A DNA stretch of 64,000 nucleotides from NCBI GenBank assembly GCA_023386965.1, contig JAEWIR010000012.1, positions 4,173 through 68,172 on the forward strand, written 5' to 3'. The notes beneath the pieces were generated by a model. The model did no database searches. It saw nothing but the letters and a program-made list of their open reading frames with translations, and was not told the origin of the DNA. Numbering within the stretch: the stretch's first letter is position 1; every line of letters starts with the position of its first letter. A program made the translations under genes and the position numbers. Of this stretch, positions 44,493-53,883 are shown piece after piece. The DNA comes from Bacteroidota bacterium (GTDB lineage Bacteria > Bacteroidota > Bacteroidia > Flavobacteriales > Weeksellaceae).

Positions 44493-45194
44493 ATGACTGA
44501 TCAGGATCTCCTTGAAGGACAAATCATATTACTCGACAAACCTCTGGACTGGACCAGTTTTCAGGCAGTTAACAAGCTTAAATACAAACTGAAGAACGAG
44601 TTCAGCCTTCCAAAAAAGTTCAAGATCGGTCATGCAGGAACTTTAGATCCCCGTGCAACCGGCCTGTTGATTGTGTGCACCGGAAAATTCACCAAAAAGA
44701 TCCAGGAGATCCAGGATGCGCCTAAGGAATATCTTACCGAAATCAAAATCGGGGTGCAGACAGAATCTTACGATACCGAGAAGCCTGAAATCCTGCCTCA
44801 GGATTATTCGCATATTTCGGAGGATCTGTTACACGAAACTTTAGCTAAATTTGTAGGTGTGATTCAGCAGAAGCCGCCGGTTTTTTCTGCCATTAAGATT
44901 GACGGTCAGCGTGCCTACGATATGGCCAGAAAAGGGCAGGAGGTAGAGATGAAGTTGCGTCCTACCACTATTCACTATCTGAACGGAATTGAAATAGACC
45001 TTCCCTTCGTCCGTTTTACTGTAGGATGTTCAAAAGGTACCTATATCCGGAGTCTGGCGCATGACATAGGCCGGGAACTGGGCGTTGGCGCTTATCTCAC
45101 GAATCTTCGGCGTACTAAAATCGGAGACTATTCTGTTAGTGACGCTTCAGCCGAACTGCTGGAGAATGAATTCCGTTTTTCAGATCACCAGTAA
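44493..45194 (+). CDS. truB: tRNA pseudouridine-55 synthase
   Basis: Makes pseudouridine 55 in the T-loop of tRNAs. 233 residues, close to the catalytic core without the longer C-terminal PUA region. Motifs: LLDKPLDWTSFQAVNKLK, KIGHAGTLDPRATGLLIVC with catalytic Asp, KPPVFSAIKIDGQRAYDMAR and CSKGTYIRSLAHDIG. It lies between uppP and the rluF-like gene on the same strand. Confidence 0.95.
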   Translation: MTDQDLLEGQIILLDKPLDWTSFQAVNKLKYKLKNEFSLPKKFKIGHAGTLDPRATGLLIVCTGKFTKKIQEIQDAPKEYLTEIKIGVQTESYDTEKPEILPQDYSHISEDLLHETLAKFVGVIQQKPPVFSAIKIDGQRAYDMARKGQEVEMKLRPTTIHYLNGIEIDLPFVRFTVGCSKGTYIRSLAHDIGRELGVGAYLTNLRRTKIGDYSVSDASAELLENEFRFSDHQ

Positions 45195-45221
45195 CATCAG
45201 TAACCGCTCATACTGCAAGAC

Positions 45222-45944
45222 ATGGAAAAGACCCGTATCAATAAATATCTCTCTGAAGTTGGATTCTGCTCCCGGCGGGAGGCCGACCGCATGCTTGAGC
45301 ACGGCCGTATTACGGTGAACGGTGTGGTTCCGGAAATGGGCACCAAAGTTTCCGATGAAGATGAAATTATGGTTGACGGCGTTTCCATCCGCAAGACGGG
45401 GGAAGAGCATGTCTACATCGCTTTAAACAAACCTGTGGGAATTGTTTGTACAACTGATACAAAGCGGGAAAAGGACAATATTATCGACTTCCTGAATCAT
45501 CCCAAAAGGATATTCCCGATCGGCCGTCTGGACAAACCCAGTGAAGGACTTATCCTGCTGACTTCAGACGGTGATATCGTAAACAAGATACTGAGGGCGC
45601 GAAACAACCACGGTAAAGAATATATCGTAAGGGTCGACAAGCCAATCACGCCACAATTCCTGCATAAGATGCGTAACGGAATTCCGATTCTTGGCACGGT
45701 GACCAACAAATGCGAAGTGGAGCAGATTGATACGCTCTCCTTCCGTATTGTTCTCACGCAGGGCCTGAACAGGCAGATACGCCGTATGTGCGAATACTTG
45801 GGTTATGAAGTGAAGAAACTGAAAAGGATCCGCATTATGAACATCAAACTGGATCTACCGGTTGGAAAATGGAGGGATCTGACTGCCGAAGAACTTTCTG
45901 AGCTCAATGCTTTGCTGGCCGATTCTCCAAAAACCATAGACTAA
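45222..45944 (+). CDS. rluF: rRNA pseudouridine synthase (RluF/RsuA family)
   Basis: A 240-residue RsuA-type pseudouridine synthase. The S4 RNA-binding domain comes first (RINKYLSEVGFCSRREADRM), followed by LNKPVGIVCTTD, the catalytic Asp in IGRLDKPSEGLILLTSDGD and QGLNRQIRRMCEYLGYEV. Overall similarity is closest to RluF, which modifies 23S rRNA position 2604 and tRNA-Tyr, but RluB-type specificity cannot be excluded. It is 27 bp after truB. The gene converges with the HhH-protein gene. Confidence 0.88.
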   Translation: MEKTRINKYLSEVGFCSRREADRMLEHGRITVNGVVPEMGTKVSDEDEIMVDGVSIRKTGEEHVYIALNKPVGIVCTTDTKREKDNIIDFLNHPKRIFPIGRLDKPSEGLILLTSDGDIVNKILRARNNHGKEYIVRVDKPITPQFLHKMRNGIPILGTVTNKCEVEQIDTLSFRIVLTQGLNRQIRRMCEYLGYEVKKLKRIRIMNIKLDLPVGKWRDLTAEELSELNALLADSPKTID

Positions 45945-45963
45945 AAACGTCTTTCAATCTCTC

Positions 45964-47340
45964 TCATTTCAGGTACAGTTTCATTTTCGCCAGATATTCC
46001 GGTTTCGCATTCACCAGTTTCCAGATTTTCTTTTCATCGGAATTGCTGAGCCGGTAATAGATGATCTTATCTGCCGAATATCTGAAATAGGGATGTGTCT
46101 TCAACCAGCTTTCGGGAGCTTCAGCCAAAGTATACCGCTCTACTTTAGAAAGGTTCAGCGGTGAAATATCAATCAGTTTTTGTGCAAGTTCACGGTCGAT
46201 GTCATAGCTTTCGAAAACCTGGTTCTTTACCGCAAATCCACCCAGCTTTTTGCGGAAAGACACGTAGTTACGCGCTGCCCTCTCATCAAAACCAAACTCG
46301 ACCAGCTGCTCAGCTGTAATTTCGTTGATATCTACCTTGCTGAAATCTGTGACAGGTCCTGAAATCTGGCTGGGGCTACCTGCAGATCCATTCCGTTTAC
46401 CTATATTTTCCGGATTAAGGTTGATGAAAGGCTCCAGTTCAGCAAATTTCTGCTCCGAAATCACAAAACAGTTTTTGATGTCATCCTTGCTTCTGAAACT
46501 TCCTTTCAGGATCCTGTTGCGGTAGTTCATTATCACATTGGCCTGTTTCTCCGAAAATCCCAGACCTATCCAGCCCTGCAAATCAAGTAGATTGGGATCG
46601 AACTCAGCAATTTTTGTCAGCGAGCCTTTGCTTTCAGAACGTGCGAAAATTTTTCCCGGCGCGTTCGGAGTAGGTGCGGTCCCAGCAGTGGCGGGCAATA
46701 GCAGGTAAGGTTCAAGTTTTCTGTAGTTTTCATCGCTTATGATGAAACAATCCCGGAATTTCTCCTTACTGATGAAACTGCCACCCAGATACGAGCGGTA
46801 TTTCAGGATGGCGGCGGCCTGCCTTTCGCTGAATCCCAGTTTTTCCCAGTCATGCTGGTCGTAATTATCCGGATTAAATTTCCCGGGGATTGAAAGTGTT
46901 TTTTTAGCAGGTGAAAATGTTGATCCCGGTTTGTAATTATAACCGGTATTTCCACCGCCTGACTTCTCTTTTTCCGGAAGCAGAAGGAAAGGTGCCAGCT
47001 GTTTATACCGGCTGTCGGAAACTGCGTAACATTTTTTAAACTGTTCTTTAGAAATAAATGCACCACCCACAACCTGTTTGTATTTCAGGATGGTGGCTGC
47101 CTGCTTTTCCGAAAATCCCAGGGCCATCCATTGGGAAGCGTCAAGGTCGTTAGGGTCAAATTCGGAAAGTGGGACGCTTTTTGCCGCTTCAACTTCAGTA
47201 AATGTAAGGTTACCGGGCTCGTAGGATTCCGCCGGTTCACGACCACTGTAAACGGTTAAACCGACCGTTACTGCCAGAATCAGCAGCAGAATAAGAATCA
47301 GATGTTTTCGGGAAACTGTAAATTGTAGGGTAGAGTTCAT
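45964..47340 (-). CDS. membrane-anchored protein with repeated helix-hairpin-helix domains
   Basis: A 458-residue protein. An N-terminal TM segment (HLILILLLILAVTVGLTVY) is followed by four ComEA-like units. Three are near-copies: FDPNDLDASQWMALGFSEKQ, FNPDNYDQHDWEKLGFSERQ and FDPNLLDLQGWIGLGFSEKQ, each with AAxILKYR-type helices, GGxFISKExF and a YxxLxPFLLLP-like tail. The fourth is VDINEITAEQLVEFGFDERA. ComEA-like HhH proteins bind DNA in natural uptake, but a periplasmic structural role is equally possible. Function unproven. Confidence 0.85.
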   Translation of the reverse strand: MNSTLQFTVSRKHLILILLLILAVTVGLTVYSGREPAESYEPGNLTFTEVEAAKSVPLSEFDPNDLDASQWMALGFSEKQAATILKYKQVVGGAFISKEQFKKCYAVSDSRYKQLAPFLLLPEKEKSGGGNTGYNYKPGSTFSPAKKTLSIPGKFNPDNYDQHDWEKLGFSERQAAAILKYRSYLGGSFISKEKFRDCFIISDENYRKLEPYLLLPATAGTAPTPNAPGKIFARSESKGSLTKIAEFDPNLLDLQGWIGLGFSEKQANVIMNYRNRILKGSFRSKDDIKNCFVISEQKFAELEPFINLNPENIGKRNGSAGSPSQISGPVTDFSKVDINEITAEQLVEFGFDERAARNYVSFRKKLGGFAVKNQVFESYDIDRELAQKLIDISPLNLSKVERYTLAEAPESWLKTHPYFRYSADKIIYYRLSNSDEKKIWKLVNAKPEYLAKMKLYLK

Positions 47341-47423
47341 CTGTCTAATTTTATGTAAAATTAGCAGTGTATGAAATTGAATTTCAAGGGGAAATCACCT
47401 ATTTCCTTACAGGAAAAACACCC

Positions 47424-47768
47424 TTAATTTTCCGGTTTGTCGGTCAGGGATTCCTTCAGCTTCTGAAGTTCAGCCTTAACAAACTGCAGGCGGTCTATAA
47501 GCGAGATGGTTTCCGAAATCTTGCTGTTGGTGGCCAGTGCCACACGGGCGCCGTCCAGCGTATAACCTTTCTCTTTAACCAAATGATAGATGATTTTCAG
47601 ATTGGTAAGGTCTTCGGGAGTGAAATAACGGTTTCCTTTCTTATTCTTCTTGGGGCGCAAAATCGGAAATTCCTGCTCCCAGTATCTGATCAGGGAAGTA
47701 TTGACATCAAATGCCCTGGCCACTTCGCCTATGGAATAATAGAGTTTGTCCGGCAGATTAATCTTCAT
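47424..47768 (-). CDS. MerR-family transcriptional regulator
   Basis: A 114-residue MerR-type regulator. HTH and wing: YYSIGEVARAFDVNTSLIRY, WEQEFPILRPKKNKKGNRYF and the helix DLTNLKIIYHLVKEKGYTL. A coiled-coil dimerisation helix follows. No effector domain or metal-binding Cys is seen. It is monocistronic with no neighbour to suggest a target. Confidence 0.9.
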   Translation of the reverse strand: MKINLPDKLYYSIGEVARAFDVNTSLIRYWEQEFPILRPKKNKKGNRYFTPEDLTNLKIIYHLVKEKGYTLDGARVALATNSKISETISLIDRLQFVKAELQKLKESLTDKPEN

Positions 47769-47813
47769 AACAGGTTAAGGTCTAATTCAAAGATAAATAA
47801 ATTCAGGATTAAA

Positions 47814-49121
47814 TCAATAAGCTACTTCCATCTTGACCTTTTTGCCTTTTAACTTCTCATTCTGAAGTTTCTTCAGCACCGCACTGACTTTCTTTCTGTC
47901 CACTGCAACATAGGAAGTGGTATCCTTCACCTCAATGATTCCAATATCCGACATTTCCAGTCCGCCTTTTTTAATCAGATACCCTACGACATCCACTTTA
48001 TTTACCTTGTCCTTCTTCCCTGCACTTATATAAATGGTTTGGAAGGGAGTAGGTGAGGGTACTCTGCTGCTCTCAGGTACATTTTCCTCAGGAGTATTGC
48101 TTTTGATAAAAGGGAAATTTTCATCTTCCGTCATTATCAGATAGGAAAAACCTTTGGCATTCATACGGGCTGTACGTCCGTTTCTGTGAATGAAAGCATC
48201 TTCCTTGGGCGGAAGCTGATAATGAACAATGGATTCTACTTCCGGAATATCCAGGCCGCGTGCTGCCAGGTCAGTCGTTATCAGTATTCTGGCCGAATCA
48301 TTACGGAATTTCAGCAGGGCACGTTCGCGTTCATCCTGTTCCATACCACCATGAAAAGTCTCGCGCGATATTCCTTTTTCACGCAGGAGCTCCGAAATCC
48401 GGTCGACGGCATCGCGGTGGTTACAGAAAATCAGGGTTCTCTTATTTCCGATTTTACAGATCAGGTGGAATAAAGTTTCCAGTTTTTCTTCAGAAGTGGT
48501 CATCACTTTCCTCAGCTGAACATTGGGTTTGGAGTCGTGAACTTTCAGGAAATTGATTTGCTGAGGCGTGCGCAGACCTGTAAATGCAGGTATCTGCTCC
48601 ATGGCTGTGGCCGAAGTGAGTATGCGCTGCGACAGATTGGGCATAGACTGGACGATGAATTCCATATCTTCCTGAAACCCGAGTTCAAGGGATTTGTCGA
48701 ACTCATCCAGAACCAGAGTTTTAATTGTAGAAGGGTCAAAATTATTGTTTCGGATATGATAGGTGATCCTGCCCGGCGTGCCGATAAGGACAGCGGGTGC
48801 CTGGATAAGGGTGTTCACCTCAATCTTCTTATCGTGTCCGCCATAGCACACAGTAACCTTATAATCGGAGCCTATGGATTTGAATACCTGTTCGATCTGC
48901 AGGGCCAGCTCCCGTGCGGGCACGAGTATCAGGGTCTGGATCCCGGAATTGGACGTCTCCAGGTCTCTTAAAACCGGAAGCAGAAAAGCCAGGGTTTTCC
49001 CGGAACCCGTGGGCGACAGTAGGATAACATCGTTACCATTTTTGGTGGCTGTATAGGTTGATTTCTGCATCTGGTTCATATCCGAAATGCCGAGTTTGGT
49101 ATAAATAGCTTCTAAATCCAT
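47814..49121 (-). CDS. DEAD-box RNA helicase
   Basis: ATP-dependent RNA helicase, 435 residues from ATG 49121. Q-motif region MNQMQKSTYTATKNGNDVIL, Walker A SPTGSGKT, VPARELALQ, LVLDEFDKSLELGF (DEFD variant of DEAD), TSATAMEQIPAF, then helicase C with TLIFCNHRDAVD, LLITTDLAARGLDIPEV and HRNGRTARM. A C-terminal DbpA-type RNA-binding domain appears to follow (KVDVVGYLIKKGGLEMSDIG), suggesting a role in 23S rRNA or ribosome assembly. The extension to 49160 passes through a -7 box, so 49121 is preferred. The DEFD in place of DEAD is notable. Confidence 0.9.
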   Translation of the reverse strand: MDLEAIYTKLGISDMNQMQKSTYTATKNGNDVILLSPTGSGKTLAFLLPVLRDLETSNSGIQTLILVPARELALQIEQVFKSIGSDYKVTVCYGGHDKKIEVNTLIQAPAVLIGTPGRITYHIRNNNFDPSTIKTLVLDEFDKSLELGFQEDMEFIVQSMPNLSQRILTSATAMEQIPAFTGLRTPQQINFLKVHDSKPNVQLRKVMTTSEEKLETLFHLICKIGNKRTLIFCNHRDAVDRISELLREKGISRETFHGGMEQDERERALLKFRNDSARILITTDLAARGLDIPEVESIVHYQLPPKEDAFIHRNGRTARMNAKGFSYLIMTEDENFPFIKSNTPEENVPESSRVPSPTPFQTIYISAGKKDKVNKVDVVGYLIKKGGLEMSDIGIIEVKDTTSYVAVDRKKVSAVLKKLQNEKLKGKKVKMEVAY

Positions 49122-49125
49122 GCTG

Positions 49126-49133
49126 CAAAGATA
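49126..49133 (-). promoter_or_regulatory. -7 box of the DEAD-box helicase gene
   Basis: TATCTTTG on the minus strand, 4 nt before ATG 49121. The same box and short spacing occur before the pyrB leader ORF. Confidence 0.5.
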
Positions 49134-49218
49134 ATCCAATCCTGCGGGTATAATGTACACCGGGAGACACTCCTTTTGGTGAACTGATTATTTTATGCTG
49201 AAATAAAAGAATAAGGTA

Positions 49219-49248
49219 TTGCAGATCCTGCTTTATTTTGTACTTTTG
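49219..49248 (+). promoter_or_regulatory. rpsA promoter
   Basis: TTG (49219-49221), 19-nt spacer, TACTTTTG (49241-49248): the best full -33/-7 Bacteroidota promoter in the window. Transcription from about 49255 leaves a leader of about 110 nt before rpsA. Confidence 0.7.
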
Positions 49249-49366
49249 CAAAACTTTTTGTGCGGACTTTTGGCAAAGTTAAAACAGTAACAACTAACAT
49301 CTTCCGTATTTTTCATCATGCACATTAAGCCAAAGGTTGAAGGAGAAGGGATACAAATTTTTTATT

Positions 49367-51151
49367 ATGTCTGAAAATAAAGACGCGGTTCTTATGAACC
49401 AAAACGTAACACCTGAGCAGTTTGACTGGGATTCTTTCGAATCCGGACTTGATGCTGATGCAAGAAAAGAGAAGAGTGATCTTGAAGAAATCTACAACGG
49501 ATCTCTTACCAGCCTTGCAGACAATGATGTACTGACAGGTAAAGTAGTTAGACTGACTGACAAAGAGGCGATCGTTGACATCAACTTTAAGTCAGAAGGG
49601 GTGATTTCGCTTAACGAATTCCGTTACAACAGCGGCCTGAAAGTAGGTGACGAAGTTGAAGTAATGGTAGACAGAAGAGAGGACAAAACTGGACAGCTTC
49701 AGTTATCTCACAAAAAGGCCAGAACACTTAAGGCTTGGGACAGAGTGAACGAGCTTCACGAAACCGGCGAAATCGTAAACGGTTACGTAAAATCAAGAAC
49801 TAAAGGTGGTATGATCGTGGATATTCACGGTATCGAAGCCTTCTTGCCAGGATCTCAGATCGATGTGAAGCCTATTAAGGATTACGATCAGTTCGTAGGT
49901 AAAACAATGGAATTCAAAGTGGTTAAGATTAATCCTGAGTTCAAGAACGTTGTTGTATCTCACAAAGCGCTTATTGAAGCGGATCTTGAAGGTCAGAAAA
50001 AAGAAATTATCGCTCAGCTTGAAAAAGGTCAGGTTCTGGAAGGAACTGTTAAGAACATCACTTCTTACGGTGTGTTTGTGGACCTTGGTGGTGTTGATGG
50101 ACTTATCCACATCACTGACCTTTCATGGAGCCGTGTTAACCATCCGTCAGAAATTCTTGAAGACGGTGCAACGGTTAAAGTGGTTATCCTTGATTTCGAT
50201 GATGAGAAAACAAGAATTCAGCTTGGTATGAAGCAGCTTGAAGCTCACCCATGGGATGCGCTTTCTGCTGACATGAAAGTTGGAGATAAAGTAAAAGGTA
50301 AAGTTGTTGTCCTTGCAGACTACGGTGCATTTGTAGAAATCGCTCCGGGTGTTGAAGGTCTGATCCACGTTTCCGAAATGTCATGGTCTACTCACCTAAG
50401 AAGTGCCGGTGATTTCGTAAAAGTTGGCGACGAGGTTGAAGCAGAAGTTCTTACACTGGACAGAAGCGACAGAAAGATCTCTCTTGGTATCAAGCAACTT
50501 AACAAGGATCCATGGGAAAATATCGAATCTAAATACCCTGTTGGTTCCCAGCACGTAGGTACAGTTAGAAACTTTACAAACTTTGGTGTTTTTGTTGAAC
50601 TTGAAGAAGGAATTGACGGTCTGATCTATATCTCTGACCTTTCCTGGACCAAGAAAATCAAGCACCCATCTGAGTTCTGCGCAGTAGGAGACAAGCTGGA
50701 CGTTATCGTTCTTGAATTGGACACTGCTTCCAGAAGACTTTCTTTAGGACACAAGCAACTTCAGGAAAATCCCTGGGATAAGTTTGAAACCAAGTATGCT
50801 GAAGGAACTGTACATTCAGGAAAAACTACAGATGTATTCGACAAAGGAGCTCAGGTTCAGTTTGAAGATGCAGAAGTTGAAGCTTTCTGTCCGTCAAGAC
50901 TTCTTGAGAAAGAAGACGGTTCTAAAATCAAGAAAGGTGAAGAGGCTCAGTTCAAAGTAATTGAATTCAACAAAGAATTTAAGAGAGTTGTAGTTTCCCA
51001 CACCGGAATTTTCAGAGACGAAGAGAAGAGAAATACACGTGAGTCTAACTCCAGACCACAGGTAACTTCCACAGGTAACGAAGAGAGAGCAACTCTTGGA
51101 GATATCGACGCTCTGGCTGAACTTAAAAAGAGAATGGAAGGCGGCGAATAA
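49367..51151 (+). CDS. rpsA: 30S ribosomal protein S1
   Basis: Largest 30S protein, binding mRNA for initiation. 594 residues from ATG 49367. It carries serial S1 OB-fold domains; clear boundaries are GKVVRLTDKEAIVDINFKS, GTVKNITSYGVFVDLGGVDG, GKVVVLADYGAFVEIAPGVEG and GTVRNFTNFGVFVELEEGID. An upstream extension to 49337 is possible but MSENKD is the conserved start. Bacteroidota lack most Shine-Dalgarno sites, so S1 recruitment of A/U-rich leaders may matter here. Codon use is plainer and more A+T-rich at third positions than in neighbours, as is common for highly expressed genes. A long leader could allow S1 autoregulation (inference). Confidence 0.96.
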   Translation: MSENKDAVLMNQNVTPEQFDWDSFESGLDADARKEKSDLEEIYNGSLTSLADNDVLTGKVVRLTDKEAIVDINFKSEGVISLNEFRYNSGLKVGDEVEVMVDRREDKTGQLQLSHKKARTLKAWDRVNELHETGEIVNGYVKSRTKGGMIVDIHGIEAFLPGSQIDVKPIKDYDQFVGKTMEFKVVKINPEFKNVVVSHKALIEADLEGQKKEIIAQLEKGQVLEGTVKNITSYGVFVDLGGVDGLIHITDLSWSRVNHPSEILEDGATVKVVILDFDDEKTRIQLGMKQLEAHPWDALSADMKVGDKVKGKVVVLADYGAFVEIAPGVEGLIHVSEMSWSTHLRSAGDFVKVGDEVEAEVLTLDRSDRKISLGIKQLNKDPWENIESKYPVGSQHVGTVRNFTNFGVFVELEEGIDGLIYISDLSWTKKIKHPSEFCAVGDKLDVIVLELDTASRRLSLGHKQLQENPWDKFETKYAEGTVHSGKTTDVFDKGAQVQFEDAEVEAFCPSRLLEKEDGSKIKKGEEAQFKVIEFNKEFKRVVVSHTGIFRDEEKRNTRESNSRPQVTSTGNEERATLGDIDALAELKKRMEGGE

Positions 51152-51173
51152 GCTTTTCAAACTTGATATAATG

Positions 51174-51200
51174 AACCACCTCTTTTGGGGTGGTTTTTTT
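51174..51200 (+). terminator. rpsA terminator
   Basis: AACCACC (51174-51180) / GGTGGTT (51189-51195), 8-nt loop, then Ts to 51200. Confidence 0.85.
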
Positions 51201-51255
51201 ATGGGTGGTGATCACCTTATTGCTAAATATTGTAAATTCGGTGTTATTTCATCCT

Positions 51256-53814
51256 ATGAGAAAACTGATACTCTCTGCTTCACTACTTCTCTCGCTGAGC
51301 TTTTTGAAAGGGCAGGACCACAGGCGGATTATTGAAGATTTCCTCCGTAACAGCCCTGCAAATGACAAGTCAGGTCCTATTCCCCGCTTCACTATTGAAC
51401 AGGAAGACTTTTCTGTGTCAATGAAGGGTACCGTACTTAAACTGCAGCAAACGGTTAATGACATTCCGGTTTTCAACGGTGTGGCAACAGCTTTGGTGAA
51501 AGACGGTAAAGTTCATTGTTTTTCAGATTATCCGGTCAAGTCATATGGTTTACCGGCACGGAGCAGCAATACTGTACTGCCTGAAGCAGCGCTGCAATCT
51601 GCGTTTCATCAGCTCAATATTCAGGATTCCGAAAAATATACAGTGGCCGGCTTCTATGATCCGACTGCCGGGAAAGTGGCGAAACAGCGTAAGGTCTATT
51701 TCAATAAGGACGGAAATCTTGTTTTAGGCTATGAATTTCATTTTCATGAAGCCGGCAGCAGCAGATACTGGGATATTGTTGTAGATGCAGAGACAGGAAA
51801 AATTCTCCATAAGCAAAACCTGACCTTATCCTGCACATTTAATCATACTGAAAGGTCGACGGATCACCCAGTTAGCCTATCCGGTGCTTATGGCGACAAT
51901 GCGTCCACGTTTTCTGCCGCAGCGCCGGACAATGCTTCCTACAATGTCCTTGCCTTACCGGTGGAAAGCCCCAATTTTGGTTCGCGTTCGTTGGTTTCAA
52001 ATCCCTGGTTCACCGATGCCTCTCCCGAGGGCTGGCATTCCGATGGTGCGGTACATTATACCACGACCCGTGGCAACAATATCTATGCTTATGATGATAT
52101 GGCGGGCAGTAACAGTCCCGGTTTCTCGCCTGATGGCGGACCGTCACGCATATTCGATTTCCCGCTGCAGACGGGGCAACCTGCGCAAAACAGTTTGGCA
52201 GCGGCCATTACCAATCTTTTTTATACCGGTAACAAAACCCATGACATCTTTTACAGATTGGGTTTCACCGAAAATGCGCGGAATTTCCAGACCAATAATT
52301 TCGGAAAAGGTGGTTTAGGTAATGATGCGGTACTGGCAGAAGCTCAGGACAGTTCAGATCTTAATAACTCAAATTTCTTTACACCACCCGAAGGTACCAA
52401 CCCCAGGATGCAGATGTTCCTGTGGACGCCTTCGTTTGTACAGCGGCTGTTTTACAACAGTCCCGCGGGTGCAGTTCCGCGGCAACCCAATACCCGGGTG
52501 GCCGAATTCGGCCCGCAGCTTACGGCTACAGGTATTACCGCTGATGTTGTATTTTCTCCCGTTACCGATGCCTGCACACCCTTAGTGCCGGCTTCTATGG
52601 CTGGCAAAATAGGCCTTGCCGAACGCGGCGGCTGTAATTTTACGGTCAAGGTGAAGAATATGCAGGATGCCGGAGCTGTCGGAGCCATTATATACAATAA
52701 TCCCGGAGCCACAAACTTTGGCAATATGGGCGGGACAGACGCTTCTATCAGCATTCCGTCGGTCCTTATTGAAAATTCTGAGGGTGAATTCATAAAAACA
52801 ACAGTTAGTTCCGGAACCGCAGTAAATGTAACTTTAAAGCACGATCCCAGTCAGGACCAATATGCTGATGCTGCTTTCGACAACGGAATCATTATTCATG
52901 AATATGCACACGGAATCACGAACCGTCTCACGGGAAACGGATATTCCTGTCTAAACAAAGAACTGTCCGGCGAACAGATGGGCGAAGGTTGGTCTGATTT
53001 CTTTGCATTAATGCTGACCAACCAGCCCAATGCCACGGCTTCGGTGCCGCGGTCAGTGGCCACTTTTGCTGCTGGGCAGACAGCGGGTGGATCCGGGATC
53101 CGCCCAAAGTTTTACTCACCGGATTTTGGCATCAATGATTATACTTATGCCAGAACAAACGGAATGGAGTTCCTGGAAGACGGTGTAATGACGCCTGACG
53201 TTCATTCCATTGGATTCGTTTGGGCCACTATATTATGGGACCTGCACTGGAAGTACGCGGAAAAGTATGGATATGCTTCCGACGTGATGAGCAATTCAGG
53301 CAACGGCAGTACCAGAGTGCTGCAAACCGTGATGGACGGGATTAAACTTCAGGAGTGTAACCCAACCTTCACTTCAGGACGGGATGCTGTAATTGCGGCC
53401 GATGTCGCAGCCACCGGCGGCGCTAACCGCTGCATGATCTGGGAAACCTTCGCTAAGCGCGGAGTGGGACTTTATGCCTCTGCGGGCAGTAAAACAAATA
53501 TCAATGACCAGACTGAAGATTTCACGTTGCCCGATGAATGTAAGGCAGGTAACACTGCTTCTAATACAGAATTTAACCTTTATCCAAATCCAGCCGATGA
53601 CCGATACTATATTGACTTTCCGCTAAATATGCTTGGGAAGGTAAGTATCGATGTTTATGATACCTCCGGCAGACTTGTAAGAGCCGAGCAGAAGCTGGTG
53701 GTGAATGTGAAACAGGAATTTACGTCACGGCACTTGCTCAACGGATTGTACTTCGTGAAAATTAAAGGAAGCGGCGGCGAAAAAGTTTTAAAACTGATTG
53801 TTTCAAAGAAATAA
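51256..53814 (+). CDS. secreted M36 (fungalysin-like) metalloprotease with type IX sorting domain
   Basis: An 852-residue secreted zinc protease. Signal peptide MRKLILSASLLLSLSFLKGQ; FTP-type propeptide; fungalysin M36 catalytic region with a PA-type insert (SMAGKIGLAERGGCNFTVKV). The zinc site is HEYAHG (HExxH) with the third ligand Glu in GEGWSDFFAL. The C-terminus is a type A sorting domain (FNLYPNPADDRYYIDF, DVYDTSGRLV, LLNGLYFVKIKG). It should be exported by the type IX system as an active protease. The upstream frame from 51190 has no support. A single gene, preceded by the rpsA terminator. Confidence 0.93.
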   Translation: MRKLILSASLLLSLSFLKGQDHRRIIEDFLRNSPANDKSGPIPRFTIEQEDFSVSMKGTVLKLQQTVNDIPVFNGVATALVKDGKVHCFSDYPVKSYGLPARSSNTVLPEAALQSAFHQLNIQDSEKYTVAGFYDPTAGKVAKQRKVYFNKDGNLVLGYEFHFHEAGSSRYWDIVVDAETGKILHKQNLTLSCTFNHTERSTDHPVSLSGAYGDNASTFSAAAPDNASYNVLALPVESPNFGSRSLVSNPWFTDASPEGWHSDGAVHYTTTRGNNIYAYDDMAGSNSPGFSPDGGPSRIFDFPLQTGQPAQNSLAAAITNLFYTGNKTHDIFYRLGFTENARNFQTNNFGKGGLGNDAVLAEAQDSSDLNNSNFFTPPEGTNPRMQMFLWTPSFVQRLFYNSPAGAVPRQPNTRVAEFGPQLTATGITADVVFSPVTDACTPLVPASMAGKIGLAERGGCNFTVKVKNMQDAGAVGAIIYNNPGATNFGNMGGTDASISIPSVLIENSEGEFIKTTVSSGTAVNVTLKHDPSQDQYADAAFDNGIIIHEYAHGITNRLTGNGYSCLNKELSGEQMGEGWSDFFALMLTNQPNATASVPRSVATFAAGQTAGGSGIRPKFYSPDFGINDYTYARTNGMEFLEDGVMTPDVHSIGFVWATILWDLHWKYAEKYGYASDVMSNSGNGSTRVLQTVMDGIKLQECNPTFTSGRDAVIAADVAATGGANRCMIWETFAKRGVGLYASAGSKTNINDQTEDFTLPDECKAGNTASNTEFNLYPNPADDRYYIDFPLNMLGKVSIDVYDTSGRLVRAEQKLVVNVKQEFTSRHLLNGLYFVKIKGSGGEKVLKLIVSKK

Positions 53815-53826
53815 TGGCAGTATTGG

Positions 53827-53862
53827 TTGAAAAAATTTCGGCGGAACCAAAATGGTCCCGCC
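53827..53862 (-). terminator. terminator of the minus-strand gene ending at 53884
   Basis: CGGCGG-ACCA / TGGT-CCGCCG stem with one mismatch around an A-rich loop (about 53835-53860). On the minus strand it is followed by AAATTTTTT. It may also block read-through from the metalloprotease gene. Confidence 0.6.
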
Positions 53863-53883
53863 GAGATTATGAAGTTCTACCTT

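Noticed and set aside
49265..49279. REP palindrome in the rpsA leader
   Set aside because: Only a single imperfect copy (ACTTTTGGCAAAGTT) is present without the paired arm, so chance similarity is likely.
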